Of a DNA stretch of 64,000 nucleotides, positions 21,866-33,059 are shown in pieces (position 1 is the stretch's first letter; every line of letters begins with the position of its first letter). A program made the position numbers and the translations under genes. Source of the stretch: Mycocentrospora acerina (taxonomy: Eukaryota > Ascomycota > Dothideomycetes > Pleosporales); the NCBI GenBank assembly GCA_022701365.1, contig JAKUHH010000080.1, positions 746,436 to 810,435 on the forward strand, written 5' to 3'. The notes under the pieces were generated by a model. The model did no database searches and was not told the origin of the DNA. It worked only from the letters and a program-made list of their open reading frames with translations.

Positions 21866-22791
21866 ATGCCATCCTGGGTTATTGTTGGGGCGTCCCGCGG
21901 TCTTGGGGTATACCTCAATTCTTACCTCATTAATGACTTTCTCTAACAGCACAGTATCAATTCCTCAAAACTCTGTCTCAAGACCCAGTCAATACCGTGA
22001 TAGGAATTGTCCGCAATGTGCCTTCTACCGAAGCCAAAATATCTGCCGATGCCCTCTCAAATGTTCATATCATCCCGGGAGATCTCAATGATGCGTTCTC
22101 TCTTAAGTCTGCCTCGGAGGACGTGTCTCGTTTGACTTCTGGAAAACTGGACCATCTTATCGTCAACGGCGCATACATATCTTCCTCGACAGTTTTTCTC
22201 GGTGTACAAGACTACATCGGCCAAGAATCACTCTTCCTCGATGAATTGAACGCGAGTATGCGCACTAACGTCGCAGGAGCCTTGTATGCCATCAACGCCT
22301 TCATACCATTATTGCAAGAATCTTCAATCAAGAAGGTCATTGTGCTTTCTTCTGGCGTAGCAGATACCGAGATCTTTGACAAAGCAGACTTCAAAGCAGG
22401 AATCCCTTACGCAATATCTAAGATTGCGGTGAACCTTTTGACGGCGAAATTTGCGGCGCAATATAAAGATGAGGGCATCAAGTTTCTCGCGTTAAGTCCG
22501 GGATTTGTGCTTACCATGGCTGAGGATCCGAACAATAGTGAGTTTTGTTCTTTCGCAAATGACTTTCTCGCAAATGGACGACTAGCTGATGAACAATTGA
22601 TGGTAGTTCCCTTGGAAATCGTTCCGATCCTTGATCGTCTCAGCAGCTCTATGCGAAAGTTGAATCCGGAATGGAAGGGCCCGCTCACCCCTGAGGAGAG
22701 CGTGAGGATGCAGTTGAAGGTCATTGATGGTTTGACGATAGAACAGTCGGGCTCCTTCCTCTCGCATTTTGGGAACAAGCAGTGGGTGTGA
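21866..22791 (+). CDS. Short-chain dehydrogenase/reductase
   Basis: Two exons, 21866-21907 and 21955-22791, 292 residues. The first exon supplies MPSWVIVGASRGLG, whose GASRGLG is the Rossmann dinucleotide-binding motif; the intron acceptor CACAG at 21950-21954 is the one that keeps the frame. LIVNGAY replaces the usual NNAG-type motif, SSG at VIVLSSGVADTE gives the serine, and YAISKIAVN gives the catalytic Y-x3-K. The family reduces or oxidises alcohols and ketones with NAD(P)H. It resembles the sniffer/C-factor-like group often named toxin-biosynthesis ketoreductase in fungi, but nothing here shows the substrate. The C-terminal 70 residues are family-atypical and rich in charged residues. 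Confidence 0.85.
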
Positions 22792-24272
22792 TGATGCTGG
22801 CCTGAAGATTCGACAGTACAATATCTTTACCATGTATAGATTTAGTTCAAGGATTGGAGATTGTGTGAATCAAGTTGAGTAGTCTGACGCTATTTTGACC
22901 AAACAAGTGACCATTGTCATGCTTCCTGAAATCAAAGTTATGGTGCATATTATCTGATATGAAAACTTCAACTCTGAAGGCGGAAAGGGTCACATGGGCC
23001 TGGAAAAAAGGTGTGTATACTTTAACACAAGTCTTGAGTACCTAGAGAATAAGCACTCGCCTGCGACCCTCAGGACTGTTCATGTCATGATGCGAAGCGA
23101 TGGGATGTGCTAAGCAAATTGTTGAATAGTGACCGCAAGAAACCTTTGATGTCGACCCGGGCCTATACATGTGCCCAGCTCTTCTCGGCAAGTATTTGCA
23201 TTTCGTTGATGAGACAAACTCGAGCCCATGGAGCCTTGGTACATGGGAGCGTCAAATTCTCCCTAAATACGTGAGGCTGGAATATGGTGGTGACGCCTTC
23301 GACATCTCTGAAGATGAGAAAGAATATGCAACAAAATCTGTTCTCAAGGTTCAAATTTTGGGCTATTTATACAGTCCCAGAGGGAAACACCATGTCACAG
23401 TAATGCTTGTTCTCTCGGTTTATGTTTACTTGTGCTCTACGACTTCGGCTATTTTGTTGTAACCGGATGGTATTCAAGCAGCTGGAGCTCGCCGTCGGAA
23501 TCAAACGCGCTCGCTATAATCAGCTATCACCAGTAAGTTGGAGAATACAGGGGGCGGTATCGAGACCATCGATGTCTTTAAGGAAATGGTCAAAGTTAGA
23601 CTAAAAGACTAAAGAGCTTAGACGCTTTTCAAGGACGCCAAAAACGGACGGAAACTGCGACTAGGATTGGCGTATGCTTAAGGTCAGTCAAGATGTTTGT
23701 GTTCACGTGCCAGCCGTAGTTTTGGGTAAAAGGACATCCATCCTTCATAGCTGAGACATATGCCCTCAATGGTAGACTCTTAACATTCATCACTGTAAAT
23801 TCGAATCTTTTGCTCAAAAATAGAGACCAAGGAAAGCACATTCTCCAGTCATAGATTTTTTTATTTTGACACCGGTTCTCCTCATGAAGGTCAGCAATAC
23901 GTCGCTTTGTTTCAAATGTTAAAGAAGCTGCGGGATAATGATCAAGTATAACATACAAAGCATAAACATATCTCTGTTCCCCGACACTACGACAATTTAA
24001 CTCTACTTATACGTCTTGTTTGGCGTGCGCCTCGGTTTCCTTTGAGTAGTGAAAACCAATCAGATACACATTTGGGCGCTGAATTCATAATTTCACCAGG
24101 AAAAAATTCAGAGTGACGAGGTAGGCAATGCATTTCGGGCACTCGTCGACAGTTGCACACCTCGAAATGCTTGCATTCCTATCACTACAGAATACAAATA
24201 CTAATTAGTGTTGCACCCTAGTTCAGGTTAACGGTCGTATAAGATTCATTATCATCCTCGTTTCCCATCATG
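22792..24272. other. Intergenic, AT-rich, possible gene relics
   Basis: About 1.5 kb with no gene I can support. A frame open at 23132-23350 (GLYMCPALLGKYLHFVDETN) ends before any plausible splice and is not recognised; it may be a relic. A minus-strand frame at 23629-23958 is similar in quality. I would not annotate either as a gene. Confidence 0.4.
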
Positions 24273-25694
24273 TTATCGCATATCCTCGTTGTTGATTTGC
24301 ATCTGTATCCGCATAGCCTCCTCTTCCCAAAAATCCGCCATTTGCTCCGCGCCTCTCCGCCCCCCGAATTGGATGTCCCCATTCGCTATGTCACCATCAA
24401 CACCGTCCATAAGCCTCTGAAAGCAGCCTTTAAATCTCATGTCGTTATAGTGCTGGTACGGGGAGTTTGGGTCGAGCCATGCGCCGCATAGATAACAAAA
24501 ATGCGTCTTGCACTGTACGCATGTCATGTGATTACATCCATGACTCTTTTGACACGGCACAGAGCAGTACGGACATGGCGAAGTATTCTTCAAGATGAAG
24601 TTAAGGGAGGCCTGATCTTCCTCAGTAAGTTGTGTCGCGTCACGTGGTTCGCAACGGACAAAGTCGCCATGCCAGGATGCGAGACAGACGGTGCAGAAAG
24701 CGAGAGTGCAATCTTCGCAGACAGCAAGACGGTCCATGCCTTTGACACCCACAGGGCGCTTTTCGACGTCAGATGATGGAGCTATTTCGATTGTTTCGTC
24801 TTCAGTTTCTGAGTCCGAGTCGTCCATTTGGGTTACATCGGTTATCTTGGGGTATTTGGATGTCCGCATGGCACCTTGACACCAAGAGCGGGGGCAGAAT
24901 AGCATGGTTGGGTCGGATTCAATCTTCTTCTTGCGCTTGATTTTTGCATAGCGTTCGACCATGTCGCGAGGTATTGGAATACGCAGGAGCTCTTTTGGAG
25001 ACAGCAGGCGTTCCTTCGTCTGCCGGCCCGTTTTTGGCTTGCCACATTCTATAGACATGCATTTGACGAGCTGCACGCTGCCTTCCTCAATGCAACTGTT
25101 GTAACAGTCTTGTAGACAGCCAACGCAAAACACATGGCTACAGCGCTCCATTCTGTGACATTTTGATCCCTTCTTGGGTTCCAGGCAGACGTCGCATTCA
25201 AAGGTCTCGTTATCAAACAACTCGCGCTTCGTTCGCCTGTTGTATTCCTCAAAATCATTTTTTAAAGACGATGGTAGCGCAATGGCTTCTAGGCCAAATG
25301 CGTTCTCCGCTTGCTCTTGAAGTGAGGTGATATATGAGAATAAGATTGTCCCACCACCGTACTCTTCCCATATCGACATTGCCTCGCTCTGAAGTCTTTG
25401 CAGAATGTCATCAGAGAGCCATGATGGTATTGTAGCCAACTTGATCGACGGTGGAACTTCAGCAGGATAATTCATAGGCAGAACGATTTCGATGCGCAGT
25501 GGAGGCAGGTATTCTAGTCGATATACATCTTGTCTAGGCTCGAAGGTGGCAGGGAGAGGCTTCGTGGGCGCCACCAGCAGGTCGAGGGTCGCAACATACG
25601 GGTTGCTTGGGTCGATTATCAGCTCTGGGTATATGGACTGAAGTGTGGTGAGCTCTTCGGCGCGCTCGTCGTCTTCTGCATTGATATCGTCCAT
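24273..25694 (-). CDS. ITT1: RWD and RBR-type E3 ubiquitin ligase (ITT1/RNF14-like)
   Basis: A single exon of 473 residues. An RWD domain occupies about residues 8-150 (ELTTLQSIYPELII near the start), then RING1 from about residue 168 (CDVCLEPKKGSKCHRMERC), an IBR with an acidic insert (about 265-355), and RING2 (CPYCSVPCQKSHGCNHMTC, about 372-405), where the cysteine after HM in GCNHMTC is the expected catalytic cysteine. RBR ligases accept ubiquitin from an E2 on that cysteine before transfer. RNF14 acts on stalled translation factors and yeast ITT1 modulates translation termination; a similar role is inferred. Divergent from the CAX4 gene, 349 bp away. Confidence 0.92.
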   Translation of the reverse strand: MDDINAEDDERAEELTTLQSIYPELIIDPSNPYVATLDLLVAPTKPLPATFEPRQDVYRLEYLPPLRIEIVLPMNYPAEVPPSIKLATIPSWLSDDILQRLQSEAMSIWEEYGGGTILFSYITSLQEQAENAFGLEAIALPSSLKNDFEEYNRRTKRELFDNETFECDVCLEPKKGSKCHRMERCSHVFCVGCLQDCYNSCIEEGSVQLVKCMSIECGKPKTGRQTKERLLSPKELLRIPIPRDMVERYAKIKRKKKIESDPTMLFCPRSWCQGAMRTSKYPKITDVTQMDDSDSETEDETIEIAPSSDVEKRPVGVKGMDRLAVCEDCTLAFCTVCLASWHGDFVRCEPRDATQLTEEDQASLNFILKNTSPCPYCSVPCQKSHGCNHMTCVQCKTHFCYLCGAWLDPNSPYQHYNDMRFKGCFQRLMDGVDGDIANGDIQFGGRRGAEQMADFWEEEAMRIQMQINNEDMR

Positions 25695-26041
25695 GTTGAC
25701 TAAATCGATGTCTTAAATCGCGGGTTCCTTTGCGGGGGCGCGCTGGTCGTATGCTTTTGCTGCCAGTATGAGGGCGGCGTCAGGCCAGTTTGGGATAAAC
25801 AAAAGGGCGTGGCAACTATCGATAGCGCGTAAAGGCAAAGCAGCCTTTGAAGAGGCCCATGATGAGTCAAGTGTCTAACAGCTATCTCTCGACCGGTAGA
25901 GACCGACTCACGGCCGCATCTCACATGTCGCTTCCCGTCGCCACTACGCCAAGCCACCAGGGTTCCGCCGTCATCATGCATCTGGCCCAGATCCATCCTG
26001 TTGTCGTCCACTCTGACCACCCTTGTACATAGCGATTCACC
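25695..26041. promoter_or_regulatory. Shared intergenic promoter region of ITT1-like and CAX4
   Basis: The two genes are transcribed away from each other from this 347-bp stretch. No clear TATA box is seen; several CATG/ATGATG words occur. No specific operator can be assigned. Confidence 0.45.
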
Positions 26042-26839
26042 ATGGAAAATCCTCCGCTTGCCTCGCTGTCTTTGACGCATGTTCATTATGTATGTTTGTT
26101 TCTCTCAAGGCATTGTGTCTAGCCTGCTGACAATAAAAAGAACCCCTTCGATCGTGTTTCCTACCTATGCGCGTGGCTCGCTCTTGTTCCACAGGGCCTA
26201 TGCGTCGTTTACGCAACCCTGATATGGTCGAACCGTGAGGTGGAAATCGCGTTGATGTTTGCCGGCCAGATGGCGTGTGAAGCCCTGAACTGGGTGTTGA
26301 AGCGATACATCAAGGAAGAGCGGCCGCGGGGTACACACCATGCTGCTCGAAGTCTAAGGGAGAGAAGCTAACAATGGCCAGAAATGCATGGAAAAGGCTA
26401 CGGAATGCCTTCCTCACACGCCCAATTCGTCTCTTTCTTCTCGGTTACTCTCACACTGTTCCTTCTCTTCCGCCATGTCCCACATCCTACCGAAACCCAT
26501 ACGCCCTTCACCTTTGGAGGGCGCGTAGTCCTATCCCTCCTCGCTCTAGCATCAGCAGGAGCTGTAGCTGCAAGCCGCATATACTTGAGCTACCACACTC
26601 CTAAACAAGTTATGGTTGGATGTGTAGCCGGTGCTCTTTTTGCATTCGCTTGGTTTGGCGTTACTACATATTTGCGGAGAGCTGGGTGGATTGAGTGGGC
26701 GCTTGATACTTGGATCGCGAAAGCTTTTCGAGTAAGAGACTTGGTTGTTCAGGAAGATCTGGTAGATTCTGGGTGGGCGCGCTGGGTAGAGAGGAGGCAG
26801 CGACAGGCCTTCAGAGTGCAAGGCCAAAAGAACCGATGA
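26042..26839 (+). CDS. CAX4: Dolichyldiphosphatase (PAP2 family)
   Basis: Three exons: 26042-26089, 26141-26330 and 26382-26839, 231 residues, close to the family length. It hydrolyses dolichyl diphosphate at the ER lumen so that the lipid carrier can be reused for N-glycosylation. The three PAP2 motifs are visible: KRYIKEERP (K-x6-RP), PSSH in YGMPSSHAQF, and SRIYLSYH (SR-x5-H). Four or more hydrophobic segments fit a multi-pass membrane protein. The start MENPPLASLSLTHVHY joined to NPFDRVSYLCAWLALVPQ matches the usual filamentous-fungal N-terminus, which fixes intron 1 (26090-26140, CTGAC branch). Intron 2 is 26331-26381 with GCTAAC. Confidence 0.92.
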
Positions 26840-28309
26840 GCGTCAAATCACCACTTTCCAGCGACTTCAAGTTAGATGTATTCCAAGCTTGAAGACGATT
26901 ATTTTTCGGGACGCACGTGTCAATGTCGGACAGTCAAATACCCGTGGTAGGTAAACCATGTCGAGTGTGCATCACAATCCTAACGGCAAGACCAGGTAGC
27001 ATGTCCAAATACATATTAACGCATCAATCACCAACATCATTCCCGACCAAATCTCGTCATCAGTGTGTGAGAAGTCATCGAATAGGACCGTTTCAATCGT
27101 CATGAGAACCTGCGCTCCAACCCCAGTCCCTGCATTCATGCGTTATCTATCGGACAGTTTACAACGACCATCTATCCTTGCAAGCATTGTTCCATCGATT
27201 ATAGAACAGTTCAATTCTGCTCGTGGGGCATCATGATCATCACAGTCGGGAGTCGCGACGATATTTGCCGTCCACATTAAACTGAGCATGAAGGTGTGGA
27301 TCACAATGAGGAAGTGAGCTTTTGGAACCAGACAGTGAACGAACCCAGCGGTAGCAGCAAACAGTACTACCAAAAATTTGCCGAAGGCAATACTGGCAAT
27401 TTAAGTACACAATCTATTATCAGCTACCGTTTTTGACGTTGACGAGTTCAGTATGTATCCCTCACACTGTGTAAATGACCTATCAAACTGTATCCGATAA
27501 CAATCCTCTTGCTGTGATTTCTCGTCTCGAAATTTTGACATGTTTACTTTTGTAATTGCGCTCCCTCAGTGCGCGTTGCCATTGTTCTCCTCGGACCCAA
27601 CGACCAGGTTCCAGTCCGACGTCATTGTATGCATAGGCCATACCCGTCCGTGTTCCGCGCCGTCAGTGGGTGTCGATTTCCTGGGATACCCTTACATCAG
27701 AAACTATGTCGAAACGCGTCCTTTCACCATCGAGAATTTGATTATCGATGAAGTCATCGATGCGTACATTGTCAGCCACTTTCGACACTCATGCAGGCTG
27801 AAAACAAGAACGCCAATTCTTATGAGCTTGCTAGTAGAATTTGAATGCGTTGTGTTCACCATTTACGTTCCCGTGTCTTCGTAAGTGATATGGGGTTTGT
27901 TGTTCGGTCTGATGTCACAACAGTGATCTCCGTATCAGACCCTGCATAGTCGAAACAGACACCAGAGGTCTAGTCTGACCGCTACCGCGGATCCGGTCGT
28001 CATCCATGTAATAAAAATACCGTAGCATGTTACCTGGGTTACAACGGCGAGCACGCTAGTTGGAGGATGTCTTGTGGGGGGTGCGAGGTCATCTTGCATG
28101 ATATTCTCAACGACTTAGTTGAGGGATAAAACGAGTTCAGCACATTTCGCACATCAAGGTTCCTTGACAGAAAAAGGAAGTTAACTCCCTATTTCTCGCC
28201 TCTGAGTTTCTCAATTAAGACCTTACTGATCATCTCTACTATTCTAGATCTTTTCCCTCATTTCGACATATCTATTCGCTGCAATTACTCTGAACATCAT
28301 CCTCAAAAG
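26840..28309. other. Intergenic, nothing recognised
   Basis: Almost 1.5 kb. Short open frames on both strands (for example 27540-27884) show no domain, no reliable introns and no resemblance to a family I know. The last 200 bases are pyrimidine-rich and likely form the aquaporin promoter and leader. Confidence 0.45.
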
Positions 28310-29464
28310 ATGCCACGTCTAGACGTTTACCGTGAACCTAAACCCGCCCATACTCACAACTCAAGCCGTAACTCCACGCAAAGTCACTCACCTAATTCGC
28401 CTATATTCCCAAGAGACCGGTACCAAAACCATGGCGGACACCGCCAAGTTCACCGACCCCATCACCATCACCGTGGTGAACCGAAACGAAAGCTCACTAC
28501 TCTGCAAGCCCACATGGTAGCCTTTTCCGGCGAGTTTGTTGGCACTTTCATGTTTCTGTTCTTTTCCTTCTCTGCCCAAGTCATGCTCGCGACGCAACGA
28601 AGCGAGTCGAGCATGGCGAATGGGCTCAAGAGTGCACAAGAAAACATCTTCACAGCTTTAGTATACGGAATGAGTTTGTTGGTGAATGTTTGGGCATTCT
28701 ATCGTATCAGTGGGGGACTGTTCAATCCCGCGGTATGCCCGACTTTTCCTATCCTCTCCTTAGCCTTGCTCCCTCAAAGCATTGCGCGAGACGAATAGGG
28801 TCTAGTTCATATAGAGATAGTACTAACAGATACAGGTCACTCTTGGTCTTGTCCTCGGTGGTGCTCTTCCCCCAATTCGCGGACTAATCCTTTTCCCAGC
28901 ACAGATCATAGCTGCGATGGCTGCAGGTGGTCTTGTCTCCGTCATGTTTCCCGGCGACATTGCGTTTACGAATACAACGCTCTCCCCTGGAACAGGTGTC
29001 GCACAGGGTGTTTTTATCGAGATGTTCATGACGGCTGAGCTGGTCTTTGTCGTCCTCATGCTCGCAGTGGAGAAGAGCAAGGACACTTTTCTCGCACCAA
29101 TTGGTGTTGGATTGGCACTGTTTGTTGCCATGATGGGAGGTACGTTACCTCTTTCCTTACATACATTAGAAATTCTAGTTCCGTCAGCGTTTCATGCCAC
29201 GGCTCGACACATACTTCTCTAGATTTAGTGCTTGTGGCTGACCAAACTGTAGGCGTCTACTTCACCGGTGGCTCTCTCAACCCCGCCCGCAGCTTCGGAC
29301 CCGCCGTCGCTAGCACCCAATTTCCCACCTACCACTGGCTCTACTGGGTTGGTCCTTTCCTCGGTGCCGCGCTGGCCGCAGCGTACTATCGATTCGTCAA
29401 ACATTTCGACTATGAGCAGGCAAATCCTGGACAGGATTCTGCGGATGGGGATTTCACAGACTAG
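28310..29464 (+). CDS. Aquaporin / MIP family channel
   Basis: Three exons: 28310-28732, 28836-29139 and 29253-29464, 312 residues. A hydrophilic histidine-rich N-terminus of about 65 residues precedes six membrane helices. The two half-helix motifs are NPA in GGLFNPAVTLG, formed across intron 1, and NPARSFGPA in GGSLNPARS after intron 2. The family forms water or small-solute pores in the plasma or internal membranes. The second loop reads NPARSF with an arginine as usual. The short acidic C-terminus ends near GDFTD. It looks like a water channel of the orthodox type rather than an aquaglyceroporin, since the second NPA is followed by RS, but selectivity is inferred only. Confidence 0.9.
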
Positions 29465-30383
29465 GCGTAGCGGACAAAATGAAATGAACTCTGGAATATG
29501 ATATTGGGTTTTTACGAGCACATGTATGGAAATGGGATACACGACATTATAGCGACGGCGTTTGAAGCTTGTACATATATTATAGGATGGGTTGGGATGA
29601 AAACACAGTCTGGTGCTCTTCGACAGTTCATACATGAAAATTGTAGTGCAAAGGAATTAACATTGAAGTACATGTGCTTTGAATTGTTCTTTGAAGTATT
29701 GTGCGCACTTTACTTCGAACAAACTGAGTCTCTGATCCTCGTACGTATGCGCCAAAGCTGTTTCTGAGGCGTGACTGACCGGGCAGAAGAAGAGTGTACG
29801 GTGTTGATGGGTTACATGTTGTTTATACTTTAGGGAGTTATCACAGTACAGGATGAGATGAGATTTGACTTGAGCACAACTTTGGAGTCTATGAATAGTG
29901 AAGTTCAGGGAGGCTCTGTCAGTAGATTGGCGAAGATATGACATTAAAGATGAGATGTATTAATGCTTTTGATATTGGTGGAACCATTCCAAGTTGATTA
30001 TGGTTCTCTCAAGCTGACCCAGTGGTCGAAGTGTGTTGTTCTTGTTGAGAAATGCCCAAGATTATATCATTACATGGCGCCCTACATCGTTGAACCAATC
30101 TCCACAAGCTCGGTACTTCGCACACCCACACCAGCACAATCTGAATCTTCCAGATAACAAAGTTCAATTCTTGTTATTCGCTGTACATCCGTCTGTCCAA
30201 CAAGTCTCTGCCAGCCTCTTGCCTCCGCAGTCCGAACCTTCTTCCCCTTTCCGAAGCCAGAATTTAGTAAGAAAGTCATGATATCATCGCAGTCGTAGAC
30301 GTTTCGTTTCGTCGTAATATCCACCCATCACAAAGCCTACAAATCCTCCCAGCCATATTGTACACCCCCCATAAATCCCTCTT
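29465..30383. other. Intergenic, nothing recognised
   Basis: Aquaporin 3' flank and the convergent 3' flank of the next gene. No coding or RNA gene is apparent. Confidence 0.5.
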
Positions 30384-30822
30384 TCAGAGTCCCATCCCCA
30401 TACCGAACAGCACCCCTACAACCCCCACGACAGCCGCCATCTTCGCAACCGGACGATCCGCCGACCCAGCTTCAGATGCTGCTTGCAAGTCCTGATGCCC
30501 TGCTATTCCCTGAAGCGCGGACACAGGCGCATGCGTAGACTCTGGGTCTGCGGGTGCGAGAGGAAAGGCGGAGCTGGGTTGTACAGGCTGTTGCTTGCCA
30601 TCGTGATGTCGGACGAGAGGAACTTGCTAAAAACATTAAAATTAGCCCATACTCACATTCACAAGAAATAGAGACCAAGATTCTTACATTTCGCCCTATT
30701 CCCATCTGCATCTCCCTCGCCGTCGCCCTCTCTTCGCTCCCCGTCGGACTCGCGCACCACACGGCGCAGAAGAAGTACATCGCCACGACAAAGACGTGCC
30801 ATCGGATAGGCAAACGCATCAT
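30384..30822 (-). CDS. Small secreted protein with GPI-anchor-like C-terminus
   Basis: Two exons, 30822-30688 and 30626-30384, with an intron at 30627-30687 (GTAAGA...TTTTTAG), giving 125 residues. The N-terminus has a signal-peptide shape: basic MMRLPIRWH, a hydrophobic core VFVVAMYFFCAVW, then CASP as a likely cleavage region. After the splice the frame opens into a proline/alanine-rich middle and a hydrophobic tail AAVVGVVGVLFGMGMGL preceded by small residues (EAGSAD), the pattern of a GPI-attachment signal. No family is recognised and it contains few cysteines, so it is not a classical cysteine-rich effector. Read without the intron the frame continues as an arginine-rich sequence, which is less plausible. 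The protein would be cell-surface or wall attached. Confidence 0.5.
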
Positions 30823-31545
30823 GTTCTAACTATCCGTAGTTGACGAAGAATATATCATATAAAAATTTCTGGGAAAACGGTTCCACGGTCTGAGAAATGG
30901 TCGGAGAATATGCACGATTAAATCACCCCTTGCGCGCGCGACGGACGCGACATGACCCTGCGTAAGTACTTATTCCGTCTTACGCTGCGGCTGGAGTACC
31001 ACGACGCACCGCTACCGTAAAAGCAAGCACCTCATTTAAGGACAATGACAAGCGTTCATGGGCGTTGCGCCATCGTCGCCGAGAGGCCTCGGGATAGGCG
31101 GGTTATGTTTGGTGTGTCCAATCAAGAGTTTAGTGCGTGGTGCTAGTGCACGATGATGATGATGCGGGAGGAGGGTGTCACGCGGATGTGAGGATGGGGG
31201 AGGGTATTTTCGACTGTGGGGAAATGGTGTGTGGGGATATAGCTAGCTATGGCGGATGATTTTCGAGGAGAATTGTTTCTCTCCGTTGTGAGTGCTTATT
31301 TTTCCTTTAAAGAAAGAAAAAGGTGGATGAGAGTTTTGGGAGTTGTGGAATATTCAATGAGCAGTTACGAATCGGTCCAGACCTCATAATGAACGGCCGA
31401 TCTTACCAAATCTTGAACTTCATGCTTGGATGTGTTCGCCAATGCTGAAATGCGGGGAAGATTTAGCTAATCGACATTTTATGCTCCAATAGTGTCAACA
31501 GGTGACTGTACGCTTAATTTTTTTAGTAGGAAACTACCCTTTGCA
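30823..31545. other. Intergenic, nothing recognised
   Basis: About 720 bases. Promoter of the small secreted gene on the left, 3' flank of the methyltransferase on the right. No gene seen. Confidence 0.5.
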
Positions 31546-32705
31546 CTACATTGGTGATGTTGGTTCACTTGTCTTATTCAGCCAAAAGACTCCCTCGCCG
31601 CGCCAACAAAAGACTGAACGTGCATTGCCGTGACCCAAAATTGAAAACCCATCTTCAATTGAATTCTCATCTGTAGCTTCAGAGGAACAATTGGGATCTT
31701 CCCTCCATATCTCAATGCCGTCAAAAAATTGCATGTCTCGTGCACACCGTGCAACACGTAGCGCCTGTCCAAGGTCCGCAACTTCTAACAGCACAATCTT
31801 GGCTTGAACATTGCGCGCAATCTCAAGTAGGCGTGGATAGAAGATGTCACCTTGTTGTATGTCCGAGTAGCCTGCTGTTGGCGGAGGTACAAGGGCGAGC
31901 TTTGGTTCGAAGCCACGAACCGAGCGTGTTGTAGTCTTCCAATATCCCGAGGGTGATATGTATGGCGGGTTAGAGATCAGAATATCCCAGAATTGCGGCA
32001 GGGAGCTGTGGTCAAGAGCAGTTTCCAACGACGACGGTTTTGAGGGCCCGTTGGTGGATGAACTGGCGAGGACATCCGCTTTGAGAAAGCTGATCTGGTC
32101 GTGCTTCGGATCTTGTCTGCTCTTGCGTACCAACTTGAGGTTTTGACGTGCCAGCAAGAGGCCCCTGTCGGAGATATCTACACCGACTACGCGTAGATGT
32201 GCATTTTGATGTAATGAGCGGAATTCATGATCGAACAGGAGTGGTATGCAGCCAGTACCTGTGCACAGATCCAAGACACGCAGCTCACGAGGAAGCATTC
32301 GCGCGTCGCGAAGTGACTGCACAAGATGTGACACCGACGTCGCAGTGTCTTGCCTGTAATTATATTAGACATTTTTTTCTTCTCGCCTATCATTGTTGCT
32401 TCCTACCGTGGAATAAGCACACCAGGTCTACATTGGATCTCTAAACCTCCAAAGTATTCGGTCCCCATTAAATACTGTAGTGGCTTGCCTTTTGCTCTTT
32501 CTCTAACTAATCGTCGGAGTAACGCGCTTTTATCCACTGCGTCTCCCCTCGCGCGACGCGTTTGTGATACTGTCTCGACATGTTCGAGAAGCCATCGCAG
32601 CTCGTTCTGCGCAGCGTGTAGGTCGCGACACGGTGCGAGAAGAGGAGGAAGGAAAGGGCTTATCGTTCGTGCTTTTCGGAGGACAGATGTTGGTATGCGA
32701 GGCAT
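31546..32705 (-). CDS. MTQ1: HemK/PrmC-type glutamine methyltransferase, probably mitochondrial
   Basis: Two exons, 32705-32407 and 32353-31546, intron 32354-32406 (GTAGGA...TTACAG), 368 residues. The N-terminal helical domain ends with KPLQYLMGTEYFGGLEIQ and PGVLIPRQDTATSV, the latter formed across the splice; it binds the release factor. The Rossmann domain shows VLDLCTGTGCIPLLF for S-adenosylmethionine and the catalytic NPPY in ILISNPPYIS. These enzymes methylate the glutamine of the GGQ motif in peptide-chain release factors. Resemblance is to the mitochondrial MTQ1 branch, and the basic, arginine-rich N-terminus (MPRIPTSVLRKARTI) could target mitochondria; targeting is inferred. An upstream in-frame ATG at 32837 is possible but less likely. 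Confidence 0.88.
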
Positions 32706-33059
32706 CTTGACGGTGGTCAGATTGTGGGAGATCAAATGGACGTCACTAGCGTGGCATGCTTCCGAATATGCAATGAGCTGGATTGCTCCTCGTTTCTGCT
32801 TTCGAGGAATGTCGCATCTAAACGAGCATCGCTCCAATCAATTTGTTAATTTTCAAACTCTAGGTTCTGATTGCAAACAGAAGAACGCACACTTTAAAGC
32901 ACAGTAGTGATATTGAATGGGCCATCATGAGGGTATCTAAGCATGATGTTATGCTTACATCAACCTCCTCACTACTTGTGGTATTCTCTAATGAAATGAA
33001 CAGCTACTAAATTATTGAAACTCGATCTATGCACCCCAGCCATGTCCACAATTGCAACC
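32706..33059. other. Methyltransferase upstream region and helicase 3' flank
   Basis: About 350 bases between two minus-strand genes. No gene seen. A promoter for the methyltransferase is expected. Confidence 0.5.

Noticed and set aside
23132..23958. Two open frames with protein-like texture
   Set aside because: No recognisable family, no consistent introns, ends do not fit; mentioned only as possible relics.
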